Assembly: GCA_035772735.1 (NCBI GenBank)
Contig: JASDFA010000001.1
Location: forward strand, 91,723,501 to 91,787,500
From: Datura wrightii
Lineage: Eukaryota; Streptophyta; Magnoliopsida; Solanales; Solanaceae
Reading direction: 5' to 3'
DNA length: 64,000 nucleotides
Every line of letters begins with the position of its first letter. Positions within the stretch are counted from its first letter, which is position 1. This document shows positions 34,529 to 44,146 of this stretch, in pieces. The notes beneath the pieces are model-generated. The model did not search any database. It was not told where the DNA came from and was given only the letters and a program-made list of their open reading frames with translations. The position numbers and the translations under genes are program-made.

Positions 34529-34928
34529 CAGTGCCTAATTTTACGTCGCGGCACGACGTATCAAGTTTCACCACTTTTTCCTCCACCTTGAGGATATGAA
34601 TCTCACCCCTAATTTCTTCTCTAGTTTCCTCTTATGCTCCAGGGGTGGTGGTGAAAAAATGAAAGGACCAAGCAGTAGATGCCGCCTTTGCACTTATTAG
34701 CCCTTAAGTAAGCGAAGTCATTTTGTCTCTCCGAGTCAGCAAATTTCAGAATATATGGGGCTTGGTCCTCCTCTAAACATTTCTATATAAGCTTGGAAGA
34801 CTCTATTTCTAGGTTGTCAACCAAACTTAATGTTGAAAAATGCTTCGAGTGGGGTCCAATACACCTCAACTCTGAAACTGCATTGTGCTTGACCTCCTTA
34901 CTTGTATACACCTTCTCCGCATCAACAT

Positions 34929-35513
34929 CTATCTCTCCATTAATGTCAAATGGGGGAACTCTATCTCTTCTTCCATGAATGGATTTTCCATATGTGTGAG
35001 ACCATCACGGGGAGTCTCAAGAGCTTCTAATTGTTGAGCTTCTTCCAAGAACTCACCCTTTTCTTCTCTTTGTAATCCCTCTTTAGTATTGCATAAAATC
35101 GTTACTTGCAAATCAGCGCAAGCTTCAGCCTCAACCATCATCTCTGTGATCTTGGCACTTATCATTTCTAAGGCCTCTCCATTTTCCTTAGTCCGAATTC
35201 CTAATACTTCCATCTGCTCCCTCATTGCTTCTGTCTGCTCAAAGACCTGTTTCAACATGTTTTCTATTCGAGCTTGGTGTTCCAAGTCCTCATTTTCATC
35301 ATTCCTGTACTCATCAAAAACAATAGAAGGATCATAGTAGGGGCTTGGGGAAAGGGAGTATGAATTCGGAAAGCCATCCCAATGGCCATCTTGACCACGA
35401 CATTTATTGCAAGTGTTACAGTTTTGCCATAAGTGGGGTCCTCCACAACTCAGACAGGACTCACCAAAATATGAGTATCCACCATTCAACCCATTTGTAT
35501 TCCATGATGTCAT
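34929..35513 (-). CDS. Element G short ORF: Cys-rich, coiled-coil protein of unknown function
   Basis: A 194-codon open frame from ATG at 35513, about 130 bases after the primer site, where gag should start. The N-terminus has CLSCGGPHLWQNCNTCNKC (about residues 20-38), a zinc-knuckle-like pattern CX2CX3HX4C plus CX2C. Residues about 75-140 are rich in Glu, Gln, Met and Leu with heptad-like spacing, so probably coiled coil. The acidic C-terminus has several EE pairs. It resembles the zinc-knuckle plus coiled-coil end of Athila gag (compare element I) without the capsid and protease parts. It may be a gag remnant or an accessory RNA-binding protein; I do not recognise it as a known family. Confidence 0.45.
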   Translation of the reverse strand: MTSWNTNGLNGGYSYFGESCLSCGGPHLWQNCNTCNKCRGQDGHWDGFPNSYSLSPSPYYDPSIVFDEYRNDENEDLEHQARIENMLKQVFEQTEAMREQMEVLGIRTKENGEALEMISAKITEMMVEAEACADLQVTILCNTKEGLQREEKGEFLEEAQQLEALETPRDGLTHMENPFMEEEIEFPHLTLMER

Positions 35514-35641
35514 GTCAAGAAGGCTATCAGACTAAAAACTAAAAATAAAATAAATCTAAAACTAATAAAGAAAATTTTTTCAACACTTAAGAAAATTTAA
35601 AAATCACACAAAAACAGACAAATTCACTAAAATTCGCTGAG

Positions 35642-35659
35642 TCCCCAGCAATGGCGCTA
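35642..35659 (-). other. Element G primer-binding site (degenerate tRNA-Asp type)
   Basis: In element orientation TAGCGCCATTGCTGGGGA matches the D site at 15 of 18 positions. It sits six bases inside the 5' LTR edge, as in D and I. Confidence 0.8.
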
Positions 35660-35665
35660 AAAACT

Positions 35666-36278
35666 TGATGCCCCGCAAGTGTACGTGGTCGTACAAGTAA
35701 TATAGTGGCCCTTTTTAAGATCCGGATGTCGAACCCACAGGGACTGGACCAATTCAGCTAACTATCAAGTTCAAGTGTGATATTAACTTCCGCAAGTGTT
35801 GATTAAAGACTTTTTTCGATAAAGTTTAATTAAGTATAGGGGTGGTCACCGAAATACTCTGAAATCATTCAAGGAGCAACTAGAGTTAAAGCCGGATAAT
35901 CATGCGATACTATGCTTTGTAATGGTTTAAGTATGAAACTATCAATTGTCATCTCACATAATTAAAACTGCATGTTCATGGTCTTTCGAGCCTCTAAACA
36001 CGACAAACTAGCCTCACAACTACATCGTTGAGCGGGTATGTGACATTCTAGTTCGTGCGCAATTCAATTACGTGGATGTGGTTTACGGGGTTTATGCTCT
36101 TGATTAGGGACTTTCGTACCTCTAATTATTTAACTCAACTTAGCTTCACAACTACTTCTTCGAGTGGTGATGTGATAATTCTAAGTTGGTGTCTAGCTCA
36201 TCCCATTTTAATAACCAAGCAAGGCAAATTAGGTATAATTTCTTATCCTAACCGCGAATTATATCATAAGATACAAAC
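35666..36278 (-). repeat. Element G 5' LTR, part left of element H
   Basis: It starts TGATGCCCCGCAAG on the plus strand and follows the left LTR closely until the H insertion after caaac. The rest of this LTR is at 46756-47629. Confidence 0.92.
36274..36278. repeat. Target-site duplication of element H (left copy)
   Basis: caaac at 36274-36278 is repeated exactly at 46751-46755. The site lies within the LTR of G, at the position of ATACAAACTTGCT in the intact left copy near 31741. Confidence 0.92.
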
Positions 36279-36439
36279 TGTTATACCCCGTAAGATTCCC
36301 GGCACCTAGATAGCCTATTCGCGCATTGGTTAAGCATATTTGAAAGCCATACGTGCTAGGAAAAGGCCCGGGAAAAGACCGGACAAGAAACCTATCGAAC
36401 CATCGCGAAAGGAGCCGGGGCAGAGCCACTCCGCGATGG

Positions 36440-36513
36440 CAACGTGTCACGGAGGAGGAGCCTCCGCGTTGGCTCCGTGACACGTTGGGCCTGTCCAGGC
36501 CCAAGTATATAAA
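36440..36513 (+). promoter_or_regulatory. Element H U3 inverted repeat and TATA box
   Basis: CAACGTGTCACGGAG (36440-36454) and its exact reverse complement CTCCGTGACACGTTG (36473-36487) are separated by 18 bp that contain CTCCGCGTTGG. The TATA box TATATAAA starts at 36506, 18 bp after the repeat. The second LTR has the same layout with its TATA at 44374. Confidence 0.7.
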
Positions 36514-36737
36514 GCCCCACTTCGATTTTAAATCAGTTCATCCCTTATAATTTCCAGAGAAAACGCAGCAAACAGAGAGAGACGAAGAGGGTTAATATAT
36601 TATCATTCGATTACGCTGCCAAACGTAGTCCAAATCTAAATTAACTCCAAATACCGAGGTATTTAGCAGCAGGGAGCATTCCTATGGATTTTGTATGGCG
36701 AAATACGGCCGACGAATCGTCGAGCTACCGGACTAAG

Positions 36738-36938
36738 GTAAGTGGAATTGCTCCAAACTAGTGTCTAATGTGTTCCTAGCTGTGAAGTGAATACTTCTCC
36801 CCTCTGGACTTCTGGAAAATAGCGAGTTTTCGATCGTCTTTCGATAAACCTAAGTTTAGGCTATAATTATATCGAAAGTGATGTCATCCCTCATAATAAA
36901 GTTGTATTTAGCACTAATTACCGTGTATATGAATGCAG
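36738..36938 (+). other. Candidate leader intron 1 in the element H LTR
   Basis: Donor-like CTAAG|GTAAGTGG (exon ends 36737) and acceptor-like ATGAATGCAG|TTGGG (intron ends 36938). A second donor AAG|GTATGTG follows at 37002. In element J the equivalent positions keep AAG|GCAAGT, ATACAG|TTGGG and AG|GTATGT, so the sites survive where neighbouring bases changed. Confidence 0.4.
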
Positions 36939-38888
36939 TTGGGAAAAATAGTTGGAATACTGATCGAGCCTCGTCCGACAGTCGGATAACTCGAGGTTAA
37001 GGTATGTGAAGTTGTTCTTCGACAAGTTAGTAAGCCTTAGCTTGGTAAATCATAGTAAACTCCGTATTTGAAACTCTCGGAGTTGAATGTTGAGAATTAA
37101 GTAAGTCTAATAGATTCTGAGTTGTGTTGCCGTATCGTATTCAGTCCGAAAGTTAGTAAAGCATGCACCAAAGGGCGAGTTAGCATTCCAGATTCAGTAT
37201 AGCTTATTGTATGATTAGCAAGCATGTTGTAGAATGAAAAGATACAGATTTTAAGAATAAAAGCTAATAAAGTAAAATCAGATAGATAGACAGTTTTATG
37301 GCTACATATTAGCCATACAGACAGATAGTATCCCGGCTACAGATTAGCCAAACAGTAAAATAAAGATTTCAGAATCAGTATAATCAGTAAAGAATTAGTA
37401 TAATACAGAAAGAGATTAGAATAAGAAATCAGACTTTCAGATAGTCTTTTTCAGTTATACATGCTTGCTATATGTATGTGCTATTTGTTTGTTGAGACCT
37501 GATGTGGCGTGAGGGCACCTTATTGAGCGTCCTCACCGCCCCTGGGTTGGTAATCGTGTTGCCCACTGAGAGGGTGGGTTTACGTCACTCCAAGGAGTGG
37601 CATGCCGTCCCCAGTTTGGACGAAGATGGGATGAAGCTTTCCCCATATCAGGCTGATCAGCATTACAGTATAGATAGCCCTATTGTTCTCAAGCGCCCAG
37701 GGAACAGATACAGATACAGTTACAGTAAAGATCTTATTACAGGTGCAGCTCCGGTTTCAGATAGCCCTGAGGAGAGTTCCAGGGAACTAGACCCTATCTG
37801 TTACTGTCTGCACAGGAGTCCTCCGGACTAAGACACTATTATTTATATCGGAGGCTATGGCCCGAGCCGGAGACCCAGGGGGCCGGTAGAGGAGCTCCCA
37901 GTGAGCAGATGAGTGGAGTGACTTATTTTTGACTAGTTTTGACCCGGCTAGGGGTATATTGATTGTTTTCTTGCTTGGCGCCATCCAACTTATGGGGGTT
38001 AGTATTGGATATTGCTTGCTAAATGTATATGTATTTATGTGTTTTATATATATACATATATACTAGATTATAGACAGCAAGCCGACGTGACTACAGACAC
38101 GCTTCTGCCTATCAGTGCAGAAAGGTTTGATCTAGTTCCTATCAGCTCTTCAGATTCAGTTATCTTCTGCTCACAAACTTGTTAGTTTTGTTATCTGTAT
38201 TCAGTTGCATTATTTCAGTTGCTTGCATACTCGGTCCCAACGGTACTGACGCCCGGTGGGGCGCTGTATTGCTTGCTTGCAGGTACTCATAGATGAGGAG
38301 GCAATCCCTCGTGATCCTAGCCAGCGCAGAGTCATCAACTCCTATCATTCAAAGCTTGATATTTCATAGGTCTACATCATTTCCCTTTTGTTGTACAGTA
38401 TGGGTAGGCCAGGGCCCTGTCTCGACCATCTTATCAGTATTCCTAGAGGCTTGCAGTCTGTATATATTTCTCTATGGTCAGTTGAGCCGGTCATGTAAGG
38501 CCGTGCAGTTTGTTATAGCTGTTTGGCATTTCAGTTTATGTTGGTCGCGTGGGGCCTTAGTTTGATAGTAGTGGTGACCTTACCGGTCACGTAGTTATTC
38601 AACATTTTATTGTTGAGTTATAGATAACTAGACAGCATGGTGGCCTTGTCGGCCCGCATAGGTTTCCCCCTTGTAAGTATGTTTCTGGTTAGCTGAAGTT
38701 TATACAGGTGGCTATAGGCCCAGTTGGCCGGAGGCTGTGTTTACAGCCGTTATATAGCCCGTTGTTTCCAAAAGTCTGAATTAGAGCTAGCCAGGCACCA
38801 GATGTGCCTAGGCTCACTAGTTAGCAGTCTAGATCCTACTAGGGCACCAAGTGCCAGTCATACCCCCCAAGGCGGGGCGTGACAAACT

Positions 38889-38900
38889 TGGTATCAGAGC
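38889..38900 (+). other. Element H primer-binding site (tRNA-Met type)
   Basis: TGGTATCAGAGC, a perfect match to the plant initiator tRNA-Met site, four bases after the 5' LTR. Confidence 0.92.
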
Positions 38901-39099
38901 AGGTCGTGTCGTAGGGAGTCTGCAAGCCGTGCTAAGTAGAGTCTTGTCTATGGATGTGTTGTGCACCACATACTATAGGCAGGAGGCTGCAAGGCATGAT
39001 AGGATGGTTACTCCTCTTCCATACTCAGTCGTGCCATAGCACATTATCGTATAGGGTCGAGTTCCTAAAACTTATCGTATTCTTTGTCGACAGATAAGA

Positions 39100-40440
39100 A
39101 TGGCAGATCAGCGACACCCTGCCACAGGCAGGAGATTAGATACAGCAGCAGGAGAAGGCACCAGCGGGATGCCTCAGTTCCATCCAAAGTCAGCCCGATC
39201 TGAGGGCGATATAGAGGCTTCATCACAGCACTCTCAGCAGTCCCCCTCACATCATGAGCCGTTGGGCACTACACCGCCCCTGATAGATCCTGTGCCTTCG
39301 CCATCAGACCAAGAGGTTCATAGCGCTATAGTTATGTTGACACAAATGATGGCCACACAGCGCCAGTCGGTGCCACCTGTAGTAGCAGAGCCTTCAGGTG
39401 GGTCAGGTAGTTCCAGGGTCAGGGAATTTTTGGCACAAGGTCCTCCACAGTTCATTGGGTCAGATCAGGCAAAGGACCCTCAGGACTTTCTAGATCAGAT
39501 GCAGAGAATTTTCCGGGTTATGCATGTGACCCCTTCAGAGTCTGTTGAGTTGGCAGTGTTCCGGTTGCGGGACATAGCAGTACTATGGTACGAGAGTTGG
39601 GAAAGGTCCCGAGGGAGAGATGTTACCCCTCCAACCTGGACCAGCTTCTCGGAAGCCTTCCTGGACCGTTACTTGCCATGAGAGATCCGGTAGGCCCGGA
39701 TGGATCAGTTTTTGCATCTGGAGCAGGGGGCAAGGAGCGTATGCGAGTATGCTTTATAGTTTGACTCCTTAGCCCGTTATGCTCCAGCATTTGTTGATAC
39801 TATGCTAGCTAGAGTTCACAGATTTATTATGGGTCTAAACCCGGAATATACTGAGGCATGTATGACGGCTACGTTATGAGAGGATATGGATATCGCCCGA
39901 GTACAGGCCTTTGCTCAGACCATTGAGGGTCTTAGACAGAGGCAATAGAATAGTGGACAGACCAGTCAGGAACAGCGCCGCAGAGACAGATCAGATGAGA
40001 TGCAAAGGGAAGTTCAGAGAGGACCCAAGCCACGACTATCAAACAGGCCCCCTAGACCCCCACCTCCACCACAGCAGCAGCAGCGAGGTAGATCTGCTCG
40101 TCGAGGGCAGTCAGAGCCCAGTGGCAGTTCCAGAACAGTAGAGTCCCCGCAGCAGAGAAGGGGAGAACAGAGCAGATTTACACCCCCACCCTGCCCTAAT
40201 TGCGGTCGACCTTACACCGGAGCTTGTAGATATGGCTCCACTGGCTGTTATATTTGCGGACAGGAGGGGCATCGGATGAGAGATTGTCCGACCAGAGGTC
40301 AAGAGAGTAGAGACAGTCAGGACAGGGGATCCGCAGGGCCACGAGCCCCAGCAGCCTCAGCGGGGCGTGGGCCTTCAGGTTCAGCAGGCAGAGGCCGAGG
40401 TAGATCAGGAGCTTCCAGTTCAGGTACGGGCTCAAACCGT
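39100..40440 (+). pseudogene. Element H gag
   Basis: The ATG at 39100 follows a pyrimidine/TCGACAGATAAGA stretch. The N-terminal 110 residues are Ser/Pro/Gln-rich and probably disordered. The gag domain spans about 39410-39900 (F.GSDQAKDPQDFLDQM, AVLWYESWE, FLDRYLP, ARYAP...). A Pro/Gln/Arg-rich linker precedes a canonical zinc knuckle CYICGQEGHRMRDC (CX2CX4HX4C, 40240-40282), then Gly/Arg/Ser-rich RNA-binding-like sequence. The frame is unbroken except for stops at 39679 (TGA), 39691, 39757 (TAG), 39877 (TGA) and 39946 (TAG). Best preserved Tekay-type gag in the window. Confidence 0.92.
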
Positions 40441-41100
40441 ACTTATGCACTACCATGGAGACACAACTCAGAGGCGTCTCCAGATGTAGTGACAGGTATG
40501 ATGACTATCTGTTCATGCTCTGCTTACGTATTGATTGATCCAGGATCCACTCTGTCATATATTAACCCATTTGTGGCACGAAATTTCAATATTGCACCAG
40601 AATTATTGCAGCAGCCCTTTTTAGTATCCACGCCCGTCGGTGACTCTATTATAACTAGTAGAATTTACCGAGGGTGTACAATAGAGGTTGCTGACCGCCA
40701 GACTACAGTAGATCTGGTAGAGTTATAAATGATAGATTTCGATGCCATAATGGGTATGGATTGGCTAGTGCCATGCTACACCAATGTAGAATGTTGGACC
40801 AAGACGGTCCGATTCCACTTTCCAGGAGAGGCAGTGCGAGAGTGGAAAGGAAGCACAGCTACTCCAAAAGGTAGGTTTATTTCCTACCTTCAGGCGAGGA
40901 AATTGATAACTAAGGGATGTATTTACCACCTAGTCAGAGTTCAGGATGTTCAGGTAGAATCTCCAACACTCCAGTCTGTTCCGGTGGTGAACGAGTTCCC
41001 TGATGTGTTTCCAGATGAGTTACCTGGTATTCCCCCAAAGAGGGAAATAGATTTCGCTATTGATTTATTACCAGGCACTCAGCCTATATCAATTCCTCCT
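40441..41100 (+). pseudogene. Element H protease
   Basis: Same frame as gag. Active-site core VLIDPGSTLSYI (about 40530-40565), then PFLVSTPVGDS, IYRGCTIEV and IMGMDWLVP (40748-40775), with the linker LPGIPPKREIDFAIDLLPGTQPISIPPYRM leading into RT. One stop, TAA at 40726. In retropepsins a dimer of such domains cleaves the polyprotein; here D-P-G replaces the usual D-[ST]-G, as in element B. Confidence 0.9.
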
Positions 41101-42320
41101 TATCGTATGGCTCCTACAGAACTCAGAGAGTTGAAGGAGCAGTTGAAAGATTTGTTAGATAAAGGTTTCATCAGGCCGAATACTTCACCATGGGGTGCGC
41201 CAGTGTTATTTGTGAAAAAGAAAGATGGCTCACTCCGTATGTGTATAGATTATCGGTAGTTGAATAAAGTTACAGTGAAAAACAAGTACCCGCTTCCTAG
41301 AATAGATGATTTGTTTGATCAGCTACAAGGGGCCAGATACTTTTCCAAGATTGACTTGCGGTCCGGATATCACTAGGTTCGAGTTCGTGAAAGAGATATT
41401 CCTAAAACGGTGTTCAGGACCCGATATGGACACTTTGAATTTCTAGTTATGTCCTTTGGGTTAACGAATGCCCCAGCAGTATTGATGGACCTGATGAATA
41501 GTATTTTCAGACCATACCTGGACCTGTTCGTGATCATGTTTATTGATGATATTCTGGTGTATTCTCGCTCTGAAGCAGATCACCAGGCTCATTTACGGAC
41601 AGTACTCCAGATCCTCAGGGACCGCCAATTATATGCTAAGTTTTCCAAGTGTGAATTCTGGCTTAACTCAGTAGCCTTCTTAGGGCACATTGTGTCGGAT
41701 GCTGGTATACAAGTTGACACGCAGAAAATAGAAGCAGTCAAATCATGGCCTAGGACTACCACTCCGACTGAGGTCCGTAGTTTTCTGGGATTAGCAGGTT
41801 ATTATAGGAGGTTTGTTGAAGGATTCTCTACCATAGCGGCACCTCTAACTAAACTGACGCAGAAAGCAGCAAAGTTTCAGTGGACAGAGGCATGTGAGCA
41901 GAGCTTCCAGGAACTGAAAGACAGATTAACCTCCGCCCCAGTGTTAGCATTCCCGGAAGGTACAAAAGGTTATTCGGTGTATTGTGACGCATCAGGCGTC
42001 GGGTTAGGTTGTGTGTTGATGCAGCATGGTAAAGTGATTGCATATGCCTCCAGATAGCTAAGGAAACATGAAAAGAATTACCCTACCCACGACCTGGAAT
42101 TAGCCGCAGTGATCCACGCCTTGAAAATGTAGAGACATTACCTGTATGGCCTCCATGTTGATATTTTTACAGATCACAAGATCCTACAGTATATCTTCAC
42201 TCAGAGGGAGTTGAATCTGTGGCAACGTCGCTGGTTGGAGCTGTTAAAGGATTATGACGTGAATATTCTGTACCACCCCGGAAAAGCCAATGTTGTAGCA
42301 GATGCTCTCAGTCGTAAGTC
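41101..42320 (+). pseudogene. Element H reverse transcriptase and RNase H
   Basis: RT blocks in order: ELKEQLKDLLDKGFIRP, WGAPVLFVKKKDGS, the CIDY block (stop TAG at 41257 just after it), KIDLRSGYH (stop at 41374), FGLTNAPA, catalytic FIDDILVYS (41539-41565), FLGHIV and FLGLAGYYRRF. RNase H has YCDASG (first Asp, about 41980), GCVLMQHGK, HDLELAAVIHALK and FTDHK (about 42168-42180), with stops at 42055 and 42130. All catalytic residues are still readable; only stops separate it from an open frame. Confidence 0.93.
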
Positions 42321-43885
42321 CATGGGGAGTTTGGCGTATTTGCAGCCCGAGCAGCGGGAATTAGTCAGGGAAATACATCAGTTAGCTAGCCTAGCCGTTC
42401 GTGTAGCAAAAACGGAGGACGAGGTAATTCAGAACACCGTCGTGTCATCATTAGTTGTGGAAGTGAAAGAACGACAATATGAGGATCCTGACCTGATCTA
42501 GCTCAAAGATAGAATCCAGCAAGGTAAAGCACCAGATTTTCAGGTAACTGAGGATGGGGTGCTACGCTGTAAAGACCGTCTGTGTGTTCCAGATGTTTCA
42601 GGGCTCCGCCAGCAGATTATGAATGAGGTACATTACGCCCGTTATTCTCTTCACCCTGGTGCGACGAAAATGTACCATGATATCAAGGAAAACTACTGGT
42701 GGCCAGGTATGAAAAGAGAAATTGCTGAATTTGTAGCCCGGTGTCCTAAGTGCCAACAGGTGAAAGCAGAACATTAGAAACCAGGAGGGTTAACTCAGGA
42801 CATAGCTGTGCCTCTCTGGAAATGGGAAGCCGTGAATATGGATTTTGTAGCAGGATTACCCCATACCAGGCACATACATGACTCTATATGGGTGATAGTT
42901 GACAGATTGACAAAATTAGCTCATTTCCTGCCAGTAAAAACTACCTTCTCGGCCGAAGATTATGCGAAGTTATATATCCAGGAAATAGTCAGATTGCATG
43001 GAGTACCGGTATCCATTATTTCGGACAGAGGAGCTCAGTTTACGGCTAGATTTTGGCAGTCGTTTCAGAGAGGTCTGGGAATGCAGATTAATTTGAGTAC
43101 AGCATTCCACCCTCAGACAGATGGACAGGCTGAGCGCACTATTCAGACGCTCGAGGACATGCTACGAGCGTGTGTGCTAGATTTTGGAGGTAGCTGGGAA
43201 GAGCATTTGCCATTAATTGAATTTGCTTATAATAATAGCTATCACTCGGCTATCCAGATGGCGCCTTTCGAGGCTTTATACGGGAGAAAATGTAGATCGC
43301 CAGTTGGCTGGTTTGAAATAGGAGAATCAACATTGATTGGGCTAGACATCATTCAACAGTCAGAGGAGAAGGTAAAGCTTATCAGAGAACACCTACTGAC
43401 TGACTGCACAGAGCCGCCTACTATCGTATGCAGATGTGCTGTGTAGAGACCTGGAGTTTGATGTGAATGACTGGGTATTTTTGAAAGTATCCCCAATGAA
43501 AGGAGTGATGAGATTCGGCAAGAAAGGTAAGCTTAGCCCAAGGTTTGTCGGGCCTTATCAGATTCGTCGAAGAATAGGCCGAGTAGCATATGAGTTGAAC
43601 TTTCCTCCAGAATTAGAATCCGTTCATCCAGTCTTTCATGTATCCATGCTGAGGAAATGCATACGAGACCCGTCCAGGGCAGTCCCAGTCCAGGATATCC
43701 AGGTTACGGGAGAGCTGGCCTATGAAGAGGTTCCAGTAGCTATCCTAGACAGATAGATTCGAAGATTGAGAACTAAGGATATTGCATCTGTCAAGGTATT
43801 GTGGCGTAACAGGAACCGAGAGGAGATGACGTGGGAGGTGGAGGAAGATATCAAAGCAAGATATCCTCACTTATTCCAGACCTAG
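42321..43885 (+). pseudogene. Element H integrase with GPY/F module and chromodomain-like tail
   Basis: The zinc-binding HHCC region (HYARYSLHPGATKMYHDI, YWWPGMKREI, CPKCQQVK; 42630-42765), catalytic Asp in VNMDF (42835), Asp in ISDRGAQFT (43020) and the Glu region after YNNSYHSAIQMAPFEALYG are present. Stops at 42499 and 42775. A small duplication near 43395-43405 (CTGACTGACTG) and nearby base changes shift the frame; the second frame carries the GPY/F module (RFVGPYQIRRR, 43540) and HPVFHVSMLRKC, a stop at 43754, then IASVKVLWRNR.REEMTWEVEEDI (chromodomain-like) to the TAG at 43883. Confidence 0.92.
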
Positions 43886-44112
43886 TCAGGCGACAGGTAT
43901 GTCCGTATTATTACTTGTGCAGTACCTTATGGTTGTATATGTATAAATGAGAAAGATTGATGTTTAGCTATCAAGTGAATCTTAAGTATGGTGTGCAATA
44001 CCTGTATTGGACTTTTTTGCATTTCAGGTTTTTGGTATAGTCATATTACAGGAGAAACTCTGCCGAAATTTTTCTAAGTAGTAAGTTCAGAAGTCCTCTA
44101 GATAGTAGTTTC

Positions 44113-44146
44113 CATTCGAGGACGAATGTTCTTAAGGGGGGGAGAA
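44113..44146 (+). promoter_or_regulatory. Element H pre-PPT hairpin and polypurine tract
   Basis: CATTCG and CGAATG pair around AGGA (44113-44128); the purine tract CTTAAGGGGGGGAGAA (44131-44146) abuts the 3' LTR. Confidence 0.8.

Larger units (their letters stand above)
36279..38884 (+). repeat. Element H 5' LTR
   Basis: It begins TGTTATACCCCGTAAG and ends GGGGCGTGACA. Order: U3 with one 48-bp inverted repeat, TATA box at 36506, a long transcribed part with splice-like sites, an imperfectly repeated block around GGCTACAGATTAGCCA (37300-37370), and the shared TACTGACGCCCGGTGGGGC region. Short open frames inside (for example 37502-37831) are also present in the right LTR and are not convincing genes. 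Confidence 0.94.

Noticed and set aside
37502..37831. 109-codon open frame in the H 5' LTR, repeated at 45366-45779
   Set aside because: It is in R/U5 of the LTR, differs in length between the two copies, and has no family resemblance.
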